A stretch of 32,533 bases of DNA from CADEED01 sp036274075 (GTDB lineage: Bacteria > Pseudomonadota > Gammaproteobacteria > Steroidobacterales > Steroidobacteraceae): the NCBI GenBank assembly GCA_036274075.1, contig DASUGK010000012.1, forward strand, positions 1 through 32,533, read 5' to 3'. The position numbers were made by a program, and so were the translations under genes. The notes beneath the pieces are model-generated. The model was not told the origin of the DNA and ran no database searches. It was given only the letters and a program-made list of their open reading frames with translations. Shown here in pieces: positions 16,100 to 23,964 of this stretch; the stretch's first letter is position 1; the number at the start of each line of letters is the position of its first letter.

Positions 16100-16340
16100 C
16101 GTTAAGGCCTCAGCAAGCGCAACAAAAGGGGCCGAAAAAGTAACTTACGGGTGCCGGGACGGGTACCCGCGGCGTTTTGGCCACGGCCGTTTCCGTGACG
16201 CAGCTCTCGGGGAATTTTTTCGTGACCTCGGTCACTCTTATGCGGGGAGCCGAAGCCGTGCCGGGACAGGCCGACGAGCGCTCCGTGTACCTTAGCGCGC
16301 CTTGAAACCCGTAATGCTTGCCGGGAGAGGTTGCTCGCGA
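16100..16340. promoter_or_regulatory. Divergent control region between amidotransferase and export operons
   Basis: This 241-bp stretch separates two divergently transcribed polysaccharide units and must contain both promoters. Visible elements are the palindrome CGGGTACCCG (16160-16169), a CRP/Clp-type site (listed separately), an imperfect second copy GTGA-N6-TCTC (16195-16208), an AATTTTTT tract (16213-16220), and weak plus-strand hexamers GGGACA (16263-16268) and TACCTT (16288-16293) 19 bp apart. No convincing sigma54 (GG-N10-GC) element was found here in either direction. Confidence 0.6.
16222..16235. promoter_or_regulatory. CRP/Clp/FNR-superfamily-type operator
   Basis: GTGACC-TC-GGTCAC has perfectly matching 6-bp arms and exactly fits the GTGA-N6-TCAC core of the CRP binding site. 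It is centred at 16228.5, about 110 bp before the export-protein ATG. If transcription starts near 16300 the site would be around -71, a class I-like position. The family match is seen in sequence; that a CRP or Clp homologue binds is inferred. Confidence 0.55.
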
Positions 16341-16955
16341 ATGGTCCTGCGACTGCGCATTTTCTTGAGTCTTGCCATGGTGTTGGCGTTTGCCGCAGCC
16401 GTGCCGGTCACCACGTTTGGCCAGGACACCCCGCTGCCAGCGTCCCGGACGGACTACGTCATTGGCCCGGGCGACACCCTGCAGGTCTTCGTCTGGCGCA
16501 ACCCTGAACTATCTTCCACCGTGCCGGTGCGCCCGGACGGCAAGATTTCCACCCCGCTCGTCGAGGACATGGTGGCCGTCGGCAAGAGCCCGGCGGAGCT
16601 GGCCCGCGACATCGAGAAGGTGCTGGCCGAATACGTGCGCAGCCCGACGGTCAACGTGATCGTCGCCAATGCCGCCAGCGCGCTCAGCCAGATCAAAGTC
16701 GTCGGTGAAGTGAAGGCGCCGCAGAGCATGCCGTATCGCGACGGCCTGCGCGTGCTGGACGTGGTGCTGGTCGCCGGCGGCGTCACCGACTTCGCCGCGC
16801 CCAATCGCGCCAAGATCGTGCGCGCCGCGGCCAACAACCAGAAGCCGAAGGAAGACCGCGTCCGGCTGGGGGATCTATTGCGAAAGGGCGACATGTCGCA
16901 AAACCTGGCTCTCGGGCCCGGTGATGTGCTCGTGGTGCCGCAGGCTCGTTTCTGA
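16341..16955 (+). CDS. Polysaccharide export protein (Wza/XrtA-system export type)
   Basis: A 204-residue periplasmic or outer-membrane-associated polysaccharide export protein. Residues 1 to about 28 are a signal peptide (RLRIFLSLAMVLAFAAAVPV...FGQ). They are followed by the poly_export domain, which opens with YVIGPGDTLQVFVWRNPELS and PVRPDGKISTPLVEDM, and then a SLBB-like segment (IKVVGEVKAPQSMPY, VLDVVLVAGGVTDFA). It ends LGPGDVLVVPQARF. No lipobox Cys is present, unlike E. coli Wza, and it is much shorter, matching the small exporters of exosortase-A loci. The ATG at 16341 is preceded by GGAGAGG at 10-nt spacing and begins the signal peptide. In-frame ATG 16314 and TTG 16302 are less likely. 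First gene of the export operon. Confidence 0.9.
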   Translation: MVLRLRIFLSLAMVLAFAAAVPVTTFGQDTPLPASRTDYVIGPGDTLQVFVWRNPELSSTVPVRPDGKISTPLVEDMVAVGKSPAELARDIEKVLAEYVRSPTVNVIVANAASALSQIKVVGEVKAPQSMPYRDGLRVLDVVLVAGGVTDFAAPNRAKIVRAAANNQKPKEDRVRLGDLLRKGDMSQNLALGPGDVLVVPQARF

Positions 16956-16964
16956 GGCAGGTGT

Positions 16965-18575
16965 ATGGCTGGTGTTGAACAATCATTGAATCTGCTGGCA
17001 CAGCAGCTGCGCGATGAACTGCGTGGCATGTGGCGCTTCCGCTGGAAGGCCATGGCCGTCGCCTGGGCTGCGCTGGTGGTGGGCGCCATTGCGGTCGCGT
17101 CGCTGCCGGATACCTACATGGCCTCCGCCAAGGTGTACGTCGATTCCGGCTCGCGCCTTGGCAAATTGCTCCAGGGACTGGCGGTGGAAACCAACATCGA
17201 GGCGCAGATCGCCGTGGTCCGCCAGACGCTGCTCAGCGGACCGCACCTGGAGCGCCTCACGCGCGCGCCGGAATACGCTTCCAAGCGCGCGCTCGAGACG
17301 CGCACGCAGGCGCAGCAGGACCGCATGATCGAGTCGCTGCGCAAGAAGATCCAGATCCTGCCGATCCGCGGCGCGGAAACCGGCGGCGCGCTGATCCTCG
17401 GCGTGAGCATCGAGGACGAGAACCGCGAGCGCGCGCTGTTCGTGGTGCGCTCGCTGGTGGAAGGATTCGTGAGCGAGACGCAGGACGCCTCGCGTACCAA
17501 GGCCGAAGAGGCGCAGTCGTTCCTGGTCAAGGAACTCGACGAGCTCGAGGGCAAGCTCGGCACCGCGGAAGACAAGCTCGCGCAGTTCAAGAAGGAACAT
17601 TTCGGCGTGTTGCCGGGGCAGGGTGGCGATTACTTCACGCGCCTGCAGACCGAGCGCCAGGGACTCGACGAGGCGCGCAGCCAGCTCGACGTCATCGTCA
17701 GCCAGCGCAACGCGCTGAACGACCAGCTGCGCGGCCAGGCCCCGCTGGTTCCGACGGGGCAGCCCGCGGATTTCACGGGCGCCGGCCGCAAGGACATCGA
17801 CGCACGAATCAAGGAATCCGAGTCCAAGCTCGAAGAGCTGCTGCTGCATTACACCGAGAAACATCCCGAGGTCATCGCGCTCAAGCAGACCATCGTGGAG
17901 CTCAAGCAGCGCCGCGCCGACGAACTGGCCGCCCTGCAGAGCGGTGGCGCCGGTTCCGGCAGCATGGCGGTGGCGGACAACCCGCTGTACCAGAGCATCC
18001 GCATGCAGCTCAACAAGGTGGAAGTGGACATCGCCGCGGCGCGCGCCGACATCGCGCAGCGCGAACGCCGCATCGCCGACCTGCAGCGCTCGATCAATAC
18101 GGCGCCGGACGTCGAGGCCGAGCTCGGCCGGCTGAACCGCGACTATGGCGTGGTCAAGGCGCAGTACGAGGCGCTGCTCGACCGGTTGCAGCGCGCGCGC
18201 CTGTCGGAGAGCGCCGAGGAAACGGGCGTGGTCCAGTTCCAGGTCATCGAGCCGCCCACCGCGAAGTTCGAACCCGTGGGCCCGAACCGCCTGCTCATGA
18301 TGATCGCCGTGCTGCTCGGTTCCATCGGCGCCGCCGGCGCGTTGTGCTACATCATGCACCAGCTGCGCCCCGTGATCGGCAACGCCAACGCACTCGCGGA
18401 CCTCACGCGCCTGCCGGTGCTGGGCACGGTGTCGATCGGCCGCCTCGAGGAACACCGGGCCGAGATGCGCAGTTCCGCATTCCGCTTTGCCACAGCGTTC
18501 GGCGGCCTGCTGGTGGTCTTCGGCGTTGCCTTGATGTTCCGCAACGATTTCGCGTACCTGCTGCGGCAGATTTGA
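16965..18575 (+). CDS. Wzz-type chain length determinant (XrtA-system class)
   Basis: A 536-residue inner-membrane polysaccharide co-polymerase that controls chain length and couples polymerisation to export. The first membrane helix is at about 30-50 (AVAWAALVVGAIAVASLP), followed by the Wzz motif YMASAKVYVDSGS. A long periplasmic part has heptad-rich helices (about 185-255 and 340-410, e.g. LVKELDELEGKLGTAEDKL). A proline-rich PPTAKFEPVGPN precedes the second membrane helix at about 443-465, and a third hydrophobic segment lies near the end (about 508-525). The ATG at 16965 follows the export gene by 9 bases. The cytoplasmic kinase domain is absent and is supplied by the next gene, so the co-polymerase is split rather than fused as in Wzc. 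Confidence 0.9.
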   Translation: MAGVEQSLNLLAQQLRDELRGMWRFRWKAMAVAWAALVVGAIAVASLPDTYMASAKVYVDSGSRLGKLLQGLAVETNIEAQIAVVRQTLLSGPHLERLTRAPEYASKRALETRTQAQQDRMIESLRKKIQILPIRGAETGGALILGVSIEDENRERALFVVRSLVEGFVSETQDASRTKAEEAQSFLVKELDELEGKLGTAEDKLAQFKKEHFGVLPGQGGDYFTRLQTERQGLDEARSQLDVIVSQRNALNDQLRGQAPLVPTGQPADFTGAGRKDIDARIKESESKLEELLLHYTEKHPEVIALKQTIVELKQRRADELAALQSGGAGSGSMAVADNPLYQSIRMQLNKVEVDIAAARADIAQRERRIADLQRSINTAPDVEAELGRLNRDYGVVKAQYEALLDRLQRARLSESAEETGVVQFQVIEPPTAKFEPVGPNRLLMMIAVLLGSIGAAGALCYIMHQLRPVIGNANALADLTRLPVLGTVSIGRLEEHRAEMRSSAFRFATAFGGLLVVFGVALMFRNDFAYLLRQI

Positions 18576-18606
18576 GCACGCCCGGGAAAACTGAGGATTT
18601 CGAGAC

Positions 18607-19500
18607 ATGAGCCTGATCGAAGAAGCCCTGAAGCGTGCCAAGCGCGATGGTCTCACCCCGGATGCCTCGCGATCCCGGCCCATGCCGCCACTCGCGCCGC
18701 GCGTCGTCGAGCCATCGATCCCGCCGGCCGGACGGCTGACCGCGCGGCTGGCCTCGCGCCCGCAGCTCAAGATCGATCGCGAGATGCTGCGCGCGGCGGG
18801 ACTCGCACCGCTGCCCTCGGCCGAACGGCGCCTGACTTCCGAGTACCGCGCGCTCAAGCGCGGGCTGCTCGCCTTCATGGCACGCCGTGGCGCCAACCCG
18901 GAGAGTGGCAATTCGATCATGGTTGCCAGCGCCATGCCTGGCGAAGGCAAAACCTTCACCGCGCTCAACCTCGCCGTCAGCCTGGCCGCGGAGCGTGACT
19001 GGACCGTGGTGCTGGTCGACGCCGACAGCGCCAAGCATCACCTCTCGTCGGTGCTGGGCATCGACGGGGAACGCGGCCTGCTCGACGTGTTGTCGGATTC
19101 GAAGCTGTCGTTCGCCGACGTCATGTACCGGACCGCGGTGCCGGGGCTGCACGTGGTGGCGGCGGGGCAGGCGTCCGAAGCCTCCACCGAACTCATCGCC
19201 AGCGCGCGCATGTCACAGGCGCTGCAGGAACTGCTGCGCGAGGAACCGCGCGCCATCGTGTTGTTCGACTCCTCGCCGCTGCTGCTGACCACCGACTCGC
19301 GTGCGCTCGCCGACGCGGTTGGCCAGGTATTGCTGGTGGTGCGCGCCGATTCGACGCCGCGCGCCTCGGTCATGGAAGCCATCGCGGCGCTCGGCGACGG
19401 GCACCAGATCGGCCTCGTGCTCAACGAGTACCAGGGCACGGCCCTGCAGCAGAGCTACTACGAAGAGAACGAAGCGACCCGCGCCGCGTCCGCGGGTTGA
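18607..19500 (+). CDS. CpsD/CapB-family protein tyrosine kinase (chain-length ATPase)
   Basis: A 297-residue cytoplasmic BY-kinase-type ATPase. Residues 1-90 are a poorly ordered Pro/Arg-rich lead (MSLIEEALKRAKRDG is a family opening). Then come Walker A AMPGEGKTF with K115, Walker A' VVLVDADS (about 136-143) and Walker B IVLFDSSPLLL. The C-terminus has only a short tyrosine pair (QSYYEEN) rather than a long tyrosine cluster. It acts with the Wzz-like protein encoded 31 bp upstream, where phosphorylation cycles control polymer length. No Wzb-type phosphatase gene is in the window. The start at 18607 follows a GAGGATTTCGAGAC leader. Confidence 0.9.
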   Translation: MSLIEEALKRAKRDGLTPDASRSRPMPPLAPRVVEPSIPPAGRLTARLASRPQLKIDREMLRAAGLAPLPSAERRLTSEYRALKRGLLAFMARRGANPESGNSIMVASAMPGEGKTFTALNLAVSLAAERDWTVVLVDADSAKHHLSSVLGIDGERGLLDVLSDSKLSFADVMYRTAVPGLHVVAAGQASEASTELIASARMSQALQELLREEPRAIVLFDSSPLLLTTDSRALADAVGQVLLVVRADSTPRASVMEAIAALGDGHQIGLVLNEYQGTALQQSYYEENEATRAASAG

Positions 19501-19548
19501 ACGGTCCGCGCACCTCGCTCGCGGGACGGGGCGCGAGACCAGAAAACC

Positions 19549-20451
19549 ATGAACCGCGCTGCAGGCCCCGTTCCTCGCGTCACCATCGGCATGCCCGTCT
19601 ACAACGGCGCGCGCCACGTGGCGCAGGCCGTCGACTCGCTGCTGTCGCAGACCTTCGGGGATTTCGAGCTCATCATCGCCGACAACGCCTCGACGGACCG
19701 CACCGGTGACATCTGCCGCGATTACCAGGCGCGCGATCCGCGCGTGCGATACATCCGCCACGCCACGAACCGCGGCGCGGTGTTCAACTGGAACTTCGTG
19801 GTCGCCGAAGCCCGCGGGCAGTACTTCAAGTGGGCCTCGGCCAACGACTACTGCGCGCCCACCCAGCTGGAACGCTGCGTCCGGGTGCTCGACACCGAGC
19901 CCGCGGTGATCATCACTTACGGCCGTACCGCGTTCGTCGACGACGAAGGCCAGCCGCTGGGAGAATATCCCCACGACATCGAGGTGCTGGACGCGCGGCC
20001 CAGCGCGCGCTTCGAGCGCGTGTGCCGTGAATTGCGCGCGAACAACGCGCAGTCCGGCCTGGTCCGCCTGGCGACCCTGCGCCGCACCGGCATCGAGCGC
20101 AGTTATCCCGGTGGTGACATGACGCTGATGTCCGAGCTGGCCTTGCATGGCGGGTTCCGGCGGATTCCCGAGGTGCTGCTGTTCCGCCGCATGGGCGTGC
20201 AGTCGGCCACCAAGTTCCGCAGCGCGAGCGAGTTGCGGAACTTCCTCGATCCCGTTGCGAAGAAGCGGGCCGACTTCGTCATGTGGCAGACGCACTGGGA
20301 CTACGTGGCCTCCATGAGCCGCACGCCGCTGCCGATGCGCGAACGGCTGGCCGTCCTCAAATACATCCTGCGCAGCGCGTGGTGGTTCCGCTCCCAGCTC
20401 TGGCGCGAGGTCGCTGCGGTGTTCACGCAGCGCGCGGCATCGGCGACATGA
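19549..20451 (+). CDS. Glycosyltransferase family 2 protein
   Basis: A 300-residue GT-A inverting glycosyltransferase. It opens VTIGMPVYNGARHVAQAVDS, then shows LIIADNASTDRT (uracil/ribose binding) and KWASANDYCAP, where the metal-binding DxD reads A-N-D. There are no membrane segments, so it is a cytoplasmic or membrane-associated enzyme that adds one sugar to the lipid-linked unit. The gap of 48 bases after the kinase gene holds no terminator. Its stop overlaps the pyruvyl transferase start (ATGA at 20448-20451). Specificity unknown. Confidence 0.9.
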   Translation: MNRAAGPVPRVTIGMPVYNGARHVAQAVDSLLSQTFGDFELIIADNASTDRTGDICRDYQARDPRVRYIRHATNRGAVFNWNFVVAEARGQYFKWASANDYCAPTQLERCVRVLDTEPAVIITYGRTAFVDDEGQPLGEYPHDIEVLDARPSARFERVCRELRANNAQSGLVRLATLRRTGIERSYPGGDMTLMSELALHGGFRRIPEVLLFRRMGVQSATKFRSASELRNFLDPVAKKRADFVMWQTHWDYVASMSRTPLPMRERLAVLKYILRSAWWFRSQLWREVAAVFTQRAASAT

Positions 20452-21689
20452 GCCGGAGGCCACTGCGAATAGGACTGTTCGGCCTGTTCGGCGTGCGAAA
20501 CCTCGGTAACGAGGCGACGCTGGCCGCGACCGTGGCGGCGCTGCGAGAACGCGCTCCCGAGGCCGAGCTCGTGCTGGTGTCGAGCCCGCCTGCGGCCGGA
20601 GCAGGGCTGCCGGAATTCCCCGCGCAGATCGAGCCCGACCAACTACCGCTGCTCGACCGTTCATGGCCCGGGGTTCCGTACCGCTGGCAGAAGCCGCTGG
20701 CCGAGTTCATGCAGCGCGCCACGGAACCGCTGCGTCGCCTGCGCACCCGGCGCGTGGCCCGCCAGATCGACATGCTGCTCATTGCCGGCACCGGCATCGC
20801 CGATGACTTCGGCCAGGGCCACCTGGAGGCGCCTCACCACCTCGCGCGCTGGTGCGAGGTGGTCCGTGAACAGGGCGGCACCGTGTGCTTCGCGAGCATC
20901 GGCGCAGGACCGGCCAGCCATCCGCTGGCGCGCCGGTGGTTTGGCGATGCCATGCGCGCGGCAAACTACCGCTCGTACCGTGAACATTCATCGCGCCGCT
21001 TCGCGCAGGAAATCGGCGTCGATGTTTCCTCGGACCCGGTGATGCCTGACCTGGTCTTCGGCCTGCCCATCGAGGGCTCGACCGCCGCGCGCGCGCCCGA
21101 GTGGCCGCCGAAGAGCATTGGCCTCGGCGTCATGGGCTACTCGGGCTGGAACCTCACGGGATCGGCGGCGGAGCAGACCTACGCCACCTACCTGGCCAGG
21201 ACCGAGCGGCTGGCCCGTCAGCTGCTGGAATCGGGGTACCGGGTGCACCTGCTCATCGGCAACCGCGGGGGTGACCGCAAGCCGGTGGCACACCTGCGCA
21301 AGGCCCTGGCCGGTCACGTCGCAGCCGGCTCGCTGGTAGCGTCGGACCTTCTTACACATGACGACGTGTTAGGCGAGATCGCAGCCACTGACCTCGTGAT
21401 TGCCACGCGCTTCCACAATGTCCTCAAGGCGCTGCGGCTGGGCCGGCCGGTCATTTCGATCGGTTATGCCACCAAGAACGACGACCTGATGCGGGAGATG
21501 GGCCTGGAGCAGTATTGCCACCATGTCGACAATTTCGAGCCGGCACAGGTACTTGAACAGGTCCGCAGCCTCGCTGCCATGCCCCGGCCGCCGGTCGAGA
21601 AGCTCGACGAGCGGGTAACAGAATATCGGCAGGCCCTGGCCTCGCAGTTCGATCGGATCCTCGAGTTAGGCCGCTCAACCGAAGATTGA
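20448..21689 (+). CDS. Polysaccharide pyruvyl transferase family protein
   Basis: A 413-residue enzyme of the CsaB/ExoV/WcaK family, which transfers pyruvate from phosphoenolpyruvate to a sugar to form a ketal. Visible features are the N-terminal GLFGVRNLGNEATLAAT, matching the G-x-x-N-x-G-D/N-E-A pattern, a central GVMGYSGWN, and the C-terminal ATRFHNVLKALRLGRPVISIGYATKN containing the conserved R-x-H-x2-x2-A/L-L core of the family. The start at 20448 overlaps the GT2 stop; the longer open frame to 20283 is overlap. Last gene of the export operon before a 141-bp gap. It implies an acidic, pyruvylated exopolysaccharide (inference). Confidence 0.9.
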   Translation: MSRRPLRIGLFGLFGVRNLGNEATLAATVAALRERAPEAELVLVSSPPAAGAGLPEFPAQIEPDQLPLLDRSWPGVPYRWQKPLAEFMQRATEPLRRLRTRRVARQIDMLLIAGTGIADDFGQGHLEAPHHLARWCEVVREQGGTVCFASIGAGPASHPLARRWFGDAMRAANYRSYREHSSRRFAQEIGVDVSSDPVMPDLVFGLPIEGSTAARAPEWPPKSIGLGVMGYSGWNLTGSAAEQTYATYLARTERLARQLLESGYRVHLLIGNRGGDRKPVAHLRKALAGHVAAGSLVASDLLTHDDVLGEIAATDLVIATRFHNVLKALRLGRPVISIGYATKNDDLMREMGLEQYCHHVDNFEPAQVLEQVRSLAAMPRPPVEKLDERVTEYRQALASQFDRILELGRSTED

Positions 21690-21830
21690 ACCGGATCACG
21701 AAATCCGAAATCGCGCCCCGAAGCCCGCCAAAGCGCCGGGCACCAGTACTGTAAATTTCGCCGTCACCGCGACTTAAGCGTTGTTGTAGCGGGATTTTTT
21801 GCCGGTTTTCTTTCCGCAGGGGCCATAAAA
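21690..21830. promoter_or_regulatory. Intergenic region upstream of the CDP-sugar cassette with a weak sigma54-like element
   Basis: 141 bp without a gene, likely the promoter of the downstream cassette. At 21738-21753 GGGCACC-N4-CTGTA matches 8 of the 12 defined positions of TGGCACG-N4-TTGCA, but the near-invariant GC is GT. A sigma70 alternative around TGTAAA (21750-21755) lacks a -35. A GCCCG...CGGGC inverted repeat (21723-21741) overlaps the region. The tract close to the start is T-rich (GGGATTTTTTGCCGG). Confidence 0.3.
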
Positions 21831-23129
21831 ATGATCATCGTAGACACCGCTTTGGCACGTCGTGCCGCCGAGGGAAAACCCGTCAGGGTGGCGCTCGTCG
21901 GCGGCGGGTACATGGCCCGCTGCATCGCACTGCAGATCGTCAGCGCGATTCGCGGCATGAAGCTGGTCGCCATCGCCAACCGCACCGTCGCCAAGGCCGA
22001 AACCGCCTACCGCGAAGCGGGCGTCTCCGACCCCGTCCACGTACGCACGGTCGCCGAGCTGCAGAAAGCGATCGAGCAGGACCGCTACGCCGTCACCGAC
22101 GACGCGCTGCTGGTCTGCCAGGCCGGGAATATCGACGCGGTGATCGAGGCCACGGGTCATGTCGAGTTCGGCACTCTCGTGAGCTTCGAAGCCATCCGCC
22201 ACGGCAAGCACGTGATCCTCATGAGCGCGGAAATCGACGCGTCGGTGGGGCCCATCCTCAAGACCTACGCGGATCGCGCGGGGGTCACGTACAGCTACAC
22301 GGACGGCGACGAGCCGGGCGTGGGCATGAACATGTACCGCTTCCTCGACAGCATGGGCTACCAGCCGGTGCTGATGGGGCAGATGAAGGGCATGCTGGAT
22401 CGCTACCGCACGCCCGAGACGCAGAAGGGTTTTGCCGAGAAACATGGCCAGAACCCGTACGTGATGGCGTCGTTCGCCGACGGCTCCAAGCTCGCGCTCG
22501 AGGCCGCCATCATGGGCAACGCCACGGGCTTCGTGCCGCAGGTGCGCGGCATGCGCGGCTATCCACTCGCGCACGTCAACGACATGCTGAAGGCATTCAG
22601 CCCCGACGATTTCAACCGCGAGGGTTTCGTCGAGTTCTCGCTGGGCGCGGCGCCGCACACGGGCGCGTTCGTCATCTGCCGCAACGACCATCCCGAGAAG
22701 CGCCGCCTCATGGCCTATCTCAAGATGGGTGACGGCCCGCTGTACATGTTCTACACGCCGTTCCACCTGCCGCCGTGGCAGATCCCGCACTCGGTGGCGC
22801 GCGCCGTGTTGTTCAACGACGCCACCATCACGCCGCGCGGCGCGCCGGTGTGCGACACCATCGCCTGTGCCAAGCGCGACCTGAAGGCCGGCGAGCGGCT
22901 CGACGGCATGGGCGGCTTCACCTGTTACGGGCTCGTCGAGCGCTACGAAGTGTGCGCACGCGAGGACTACCTGCCGATGGCGATCTCGCTCGACTGCCGT
23001 CTCAAGACCGACGTCGCCAAGGACCAGCCCATCCATTACTCGCAGGTCGAACTGCCCAGGGACCGACTGTGCGACAAGCTGCGGGCCGAGCAGAAGCAGC
23101 GTTTCCACGCCGTGGAAGAAGCGGCCTGA
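21831..23129 (+). CDS. NAD(P)-dependent oxidoreductase with C-terminal SAF domain
   Basis: A 432-residue protein, homoserine-dehydrogenase-like. The N-terminal Rossmann fold has the glycine-rich loop VALVGGGYMA (G24-G26), followed by VVAIANRT-like LVAIANRTVAKAE and VIEATGHVEFGT. The C-terminal part from about residue 345 (AKRDLKAGERLDG...GLVERYEV...LPMAISLDCRLKTDVAKDQPI) has the SAF/antifreeze-like fold pattern seen in sialic acid synthases. Such proteins occur in nucleotide-sugar clusters, but I know of no settled reaction. The ATG at 21831 has AGGGG 8 nt upstream. It is first in a plus-strand run with rfbF 25 bp downstream, which suggests a reductase or rearrangement step on a CDP-sugar or its side-chain precursor. 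Function is inference. Confidence 0.82.
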   Translation: MIIVDTALARRAAEGKPVRVALVGGGYMARCIALQIVSAIRGMKLVAIANRTVAKAETAYREAGVSDPVHVRTVAELQKAIEQDRYAVTDDALLVCQAGNIDAVIEATGHVEFGTLVSFEAIRHGKHVILMSAEIDASVGPILKTYADRAGVTYSYTDGDEPGVGMNMYRFLDSMGYQPVLMGQMKGMLDRYRTPETQKGFAEKHGQNPYVMASFADGSKLALEAAIMGNATGFVPQVRGMRGYPLAHVNDMLKAFSPDDFNREGFVEFSLGAAPHTGAFVICRNDHPEKRRLMAYLKMGDGPLYMFYTPFHLPPWQIPHSVARAVLFNDATITPRGAPVCDTIACAKRDLKAGERLDGMGGFTCYGLVERYEVCAREDYLPMAISLDCRLKTDVAKDQPIHYSQVELPRDRLCDKLRAEQKQRFHAVEEAA

Positions 23130-23154
23130 GCACCACATTGCAAAGGGAGTTTCG

Positions 23155-23964
23155 ATGAAAGTTGTACTTTTCTGCGGTGGCCTGGGAACGCGACTGCGCG
23201 AGCACTCGGAAACCATTCCCAAGCCGCTGGTGAACATCGGCTACCGGCCGATCCTCTGGCACCTGATGCGCTACTACGCGCACTTCGGCCACAAGGATTT
23301 CATCCTGTGCCTGGGTTATCGCGGCGACCTGATCCGCGAGTACTTCCTCAACTACGACGAATGCCTGACCAACGACTTCGTGATGTCCGAGGGCGGCAAG
23401 AAGGTCGAGCCGCTCAAGCGCGACATCGCCGACTGGCGCATCACCTTCGTCGACACCGGCATGCACTCCAACATCGGCCAGCGGCTGCTGCGCGTGCGTG
23501 ACTACGTGAAGGACGACGAGATGTTCATGGCGAACTACGCCGACGGCCTCACCGACCTGCCGCTGGACAAGTACATCGAGGAATTCAGGGCGAACAAGCA
23601 GGCGGTCGCGAGCTTCATGGCCACGCGCACCTCGCAGAGCCTGCATTGCGTGCATGCGGACGACGGTGGCGTCGTCACGAGCTTCGGCCAGATCGCGTCC
23701 AGCGAGTTCTGGATCAACGCCGGCTTCTTCTGCCTGCGCCCGCAGATCTTCGACTTCATCGAAGAGGGCGACGAGCTGGTGGAGAAACCCTTCCAGCGCC
23801 TCATCGACCGGAAGCTGCTGAAAGTGCACCGCTACAGTGGCTTCTGGCAGCAGATGGACACGTTCAAGGAAAAGATCATCTACGACCGCATGGAAGCGCA
23901 GGGCAAGTGTCCCTGGATGCTCTGGCGCGGCGGCAACGGCCACGGCCACGGCAACGGCCGCTGA
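23155..23964 (+). CDS. rfbF: Glucose-1-phosphate cytidylyltransferase
   Basis: A 269-residue nucleotidyltransferase that makes CDP-glucose from CTP and glucose 1-phosphate. The signature loop is FCGGLGTRLRE (G8-R13), then ETIPKPLVNIGYRPILWH, CLGYRGDLIREYFLNY and EFWINAGFF. The context with rfbG fixes the CDP-glucose assignment. The ATG at 23155 has AAGGGAG upstream. The last 11 residues (GGNGHGHGNGR) are a Gly/His/Asn extension not expected in the family, which usually ends near residue 257. The TGA overlaps the next ATG (TGATG at 23962-23966). Confidence 0.96.
   Translation: MKVVLFCGGLGTRLREHSETIPKPLVNIGYRPILWHLMRYYAHFGHKDFILCLGYRGDLIREYFLNYDECLTNDFVMSEGGKKVEPLKRDIADWRITFVDTGMHSNIGQRLLRVRDYVKDDEMFMANYADGLTDLPLDKYIEEFRANKQAVASFMATRTSQSLHCVHADDGGVVTSFGQIASSEFWINAGFFCLRPQIFDFIEEGDELVEKPFQRLIDRKLLKVHRYSGFWQQMDTFKEKIIYDRMEAQGKCPWMLWRGGNGHGHGNGR

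Noticed and set aside
16983..19034. Minus-strand open frame of 683 codons opposite the Wzz/kinase genes
   Set aside because: It spans two well-supported genes and their junction, with low-complexity content and no ribosome site.
19213..20664. Minus-strand open frame of about 483 codons
   Set aside because: Crosses kinase, GT2 and pyruvyl transferase genes on the opposite strand; no recognisable domain.
21774..23237. Minus-strand open frame of 487 codons opposite the SAF oxidoreductase
   Set aside because: Val/Arg/His-rich shadow; the plus strand has a Rossmann loop, a ribosome site and operon context.
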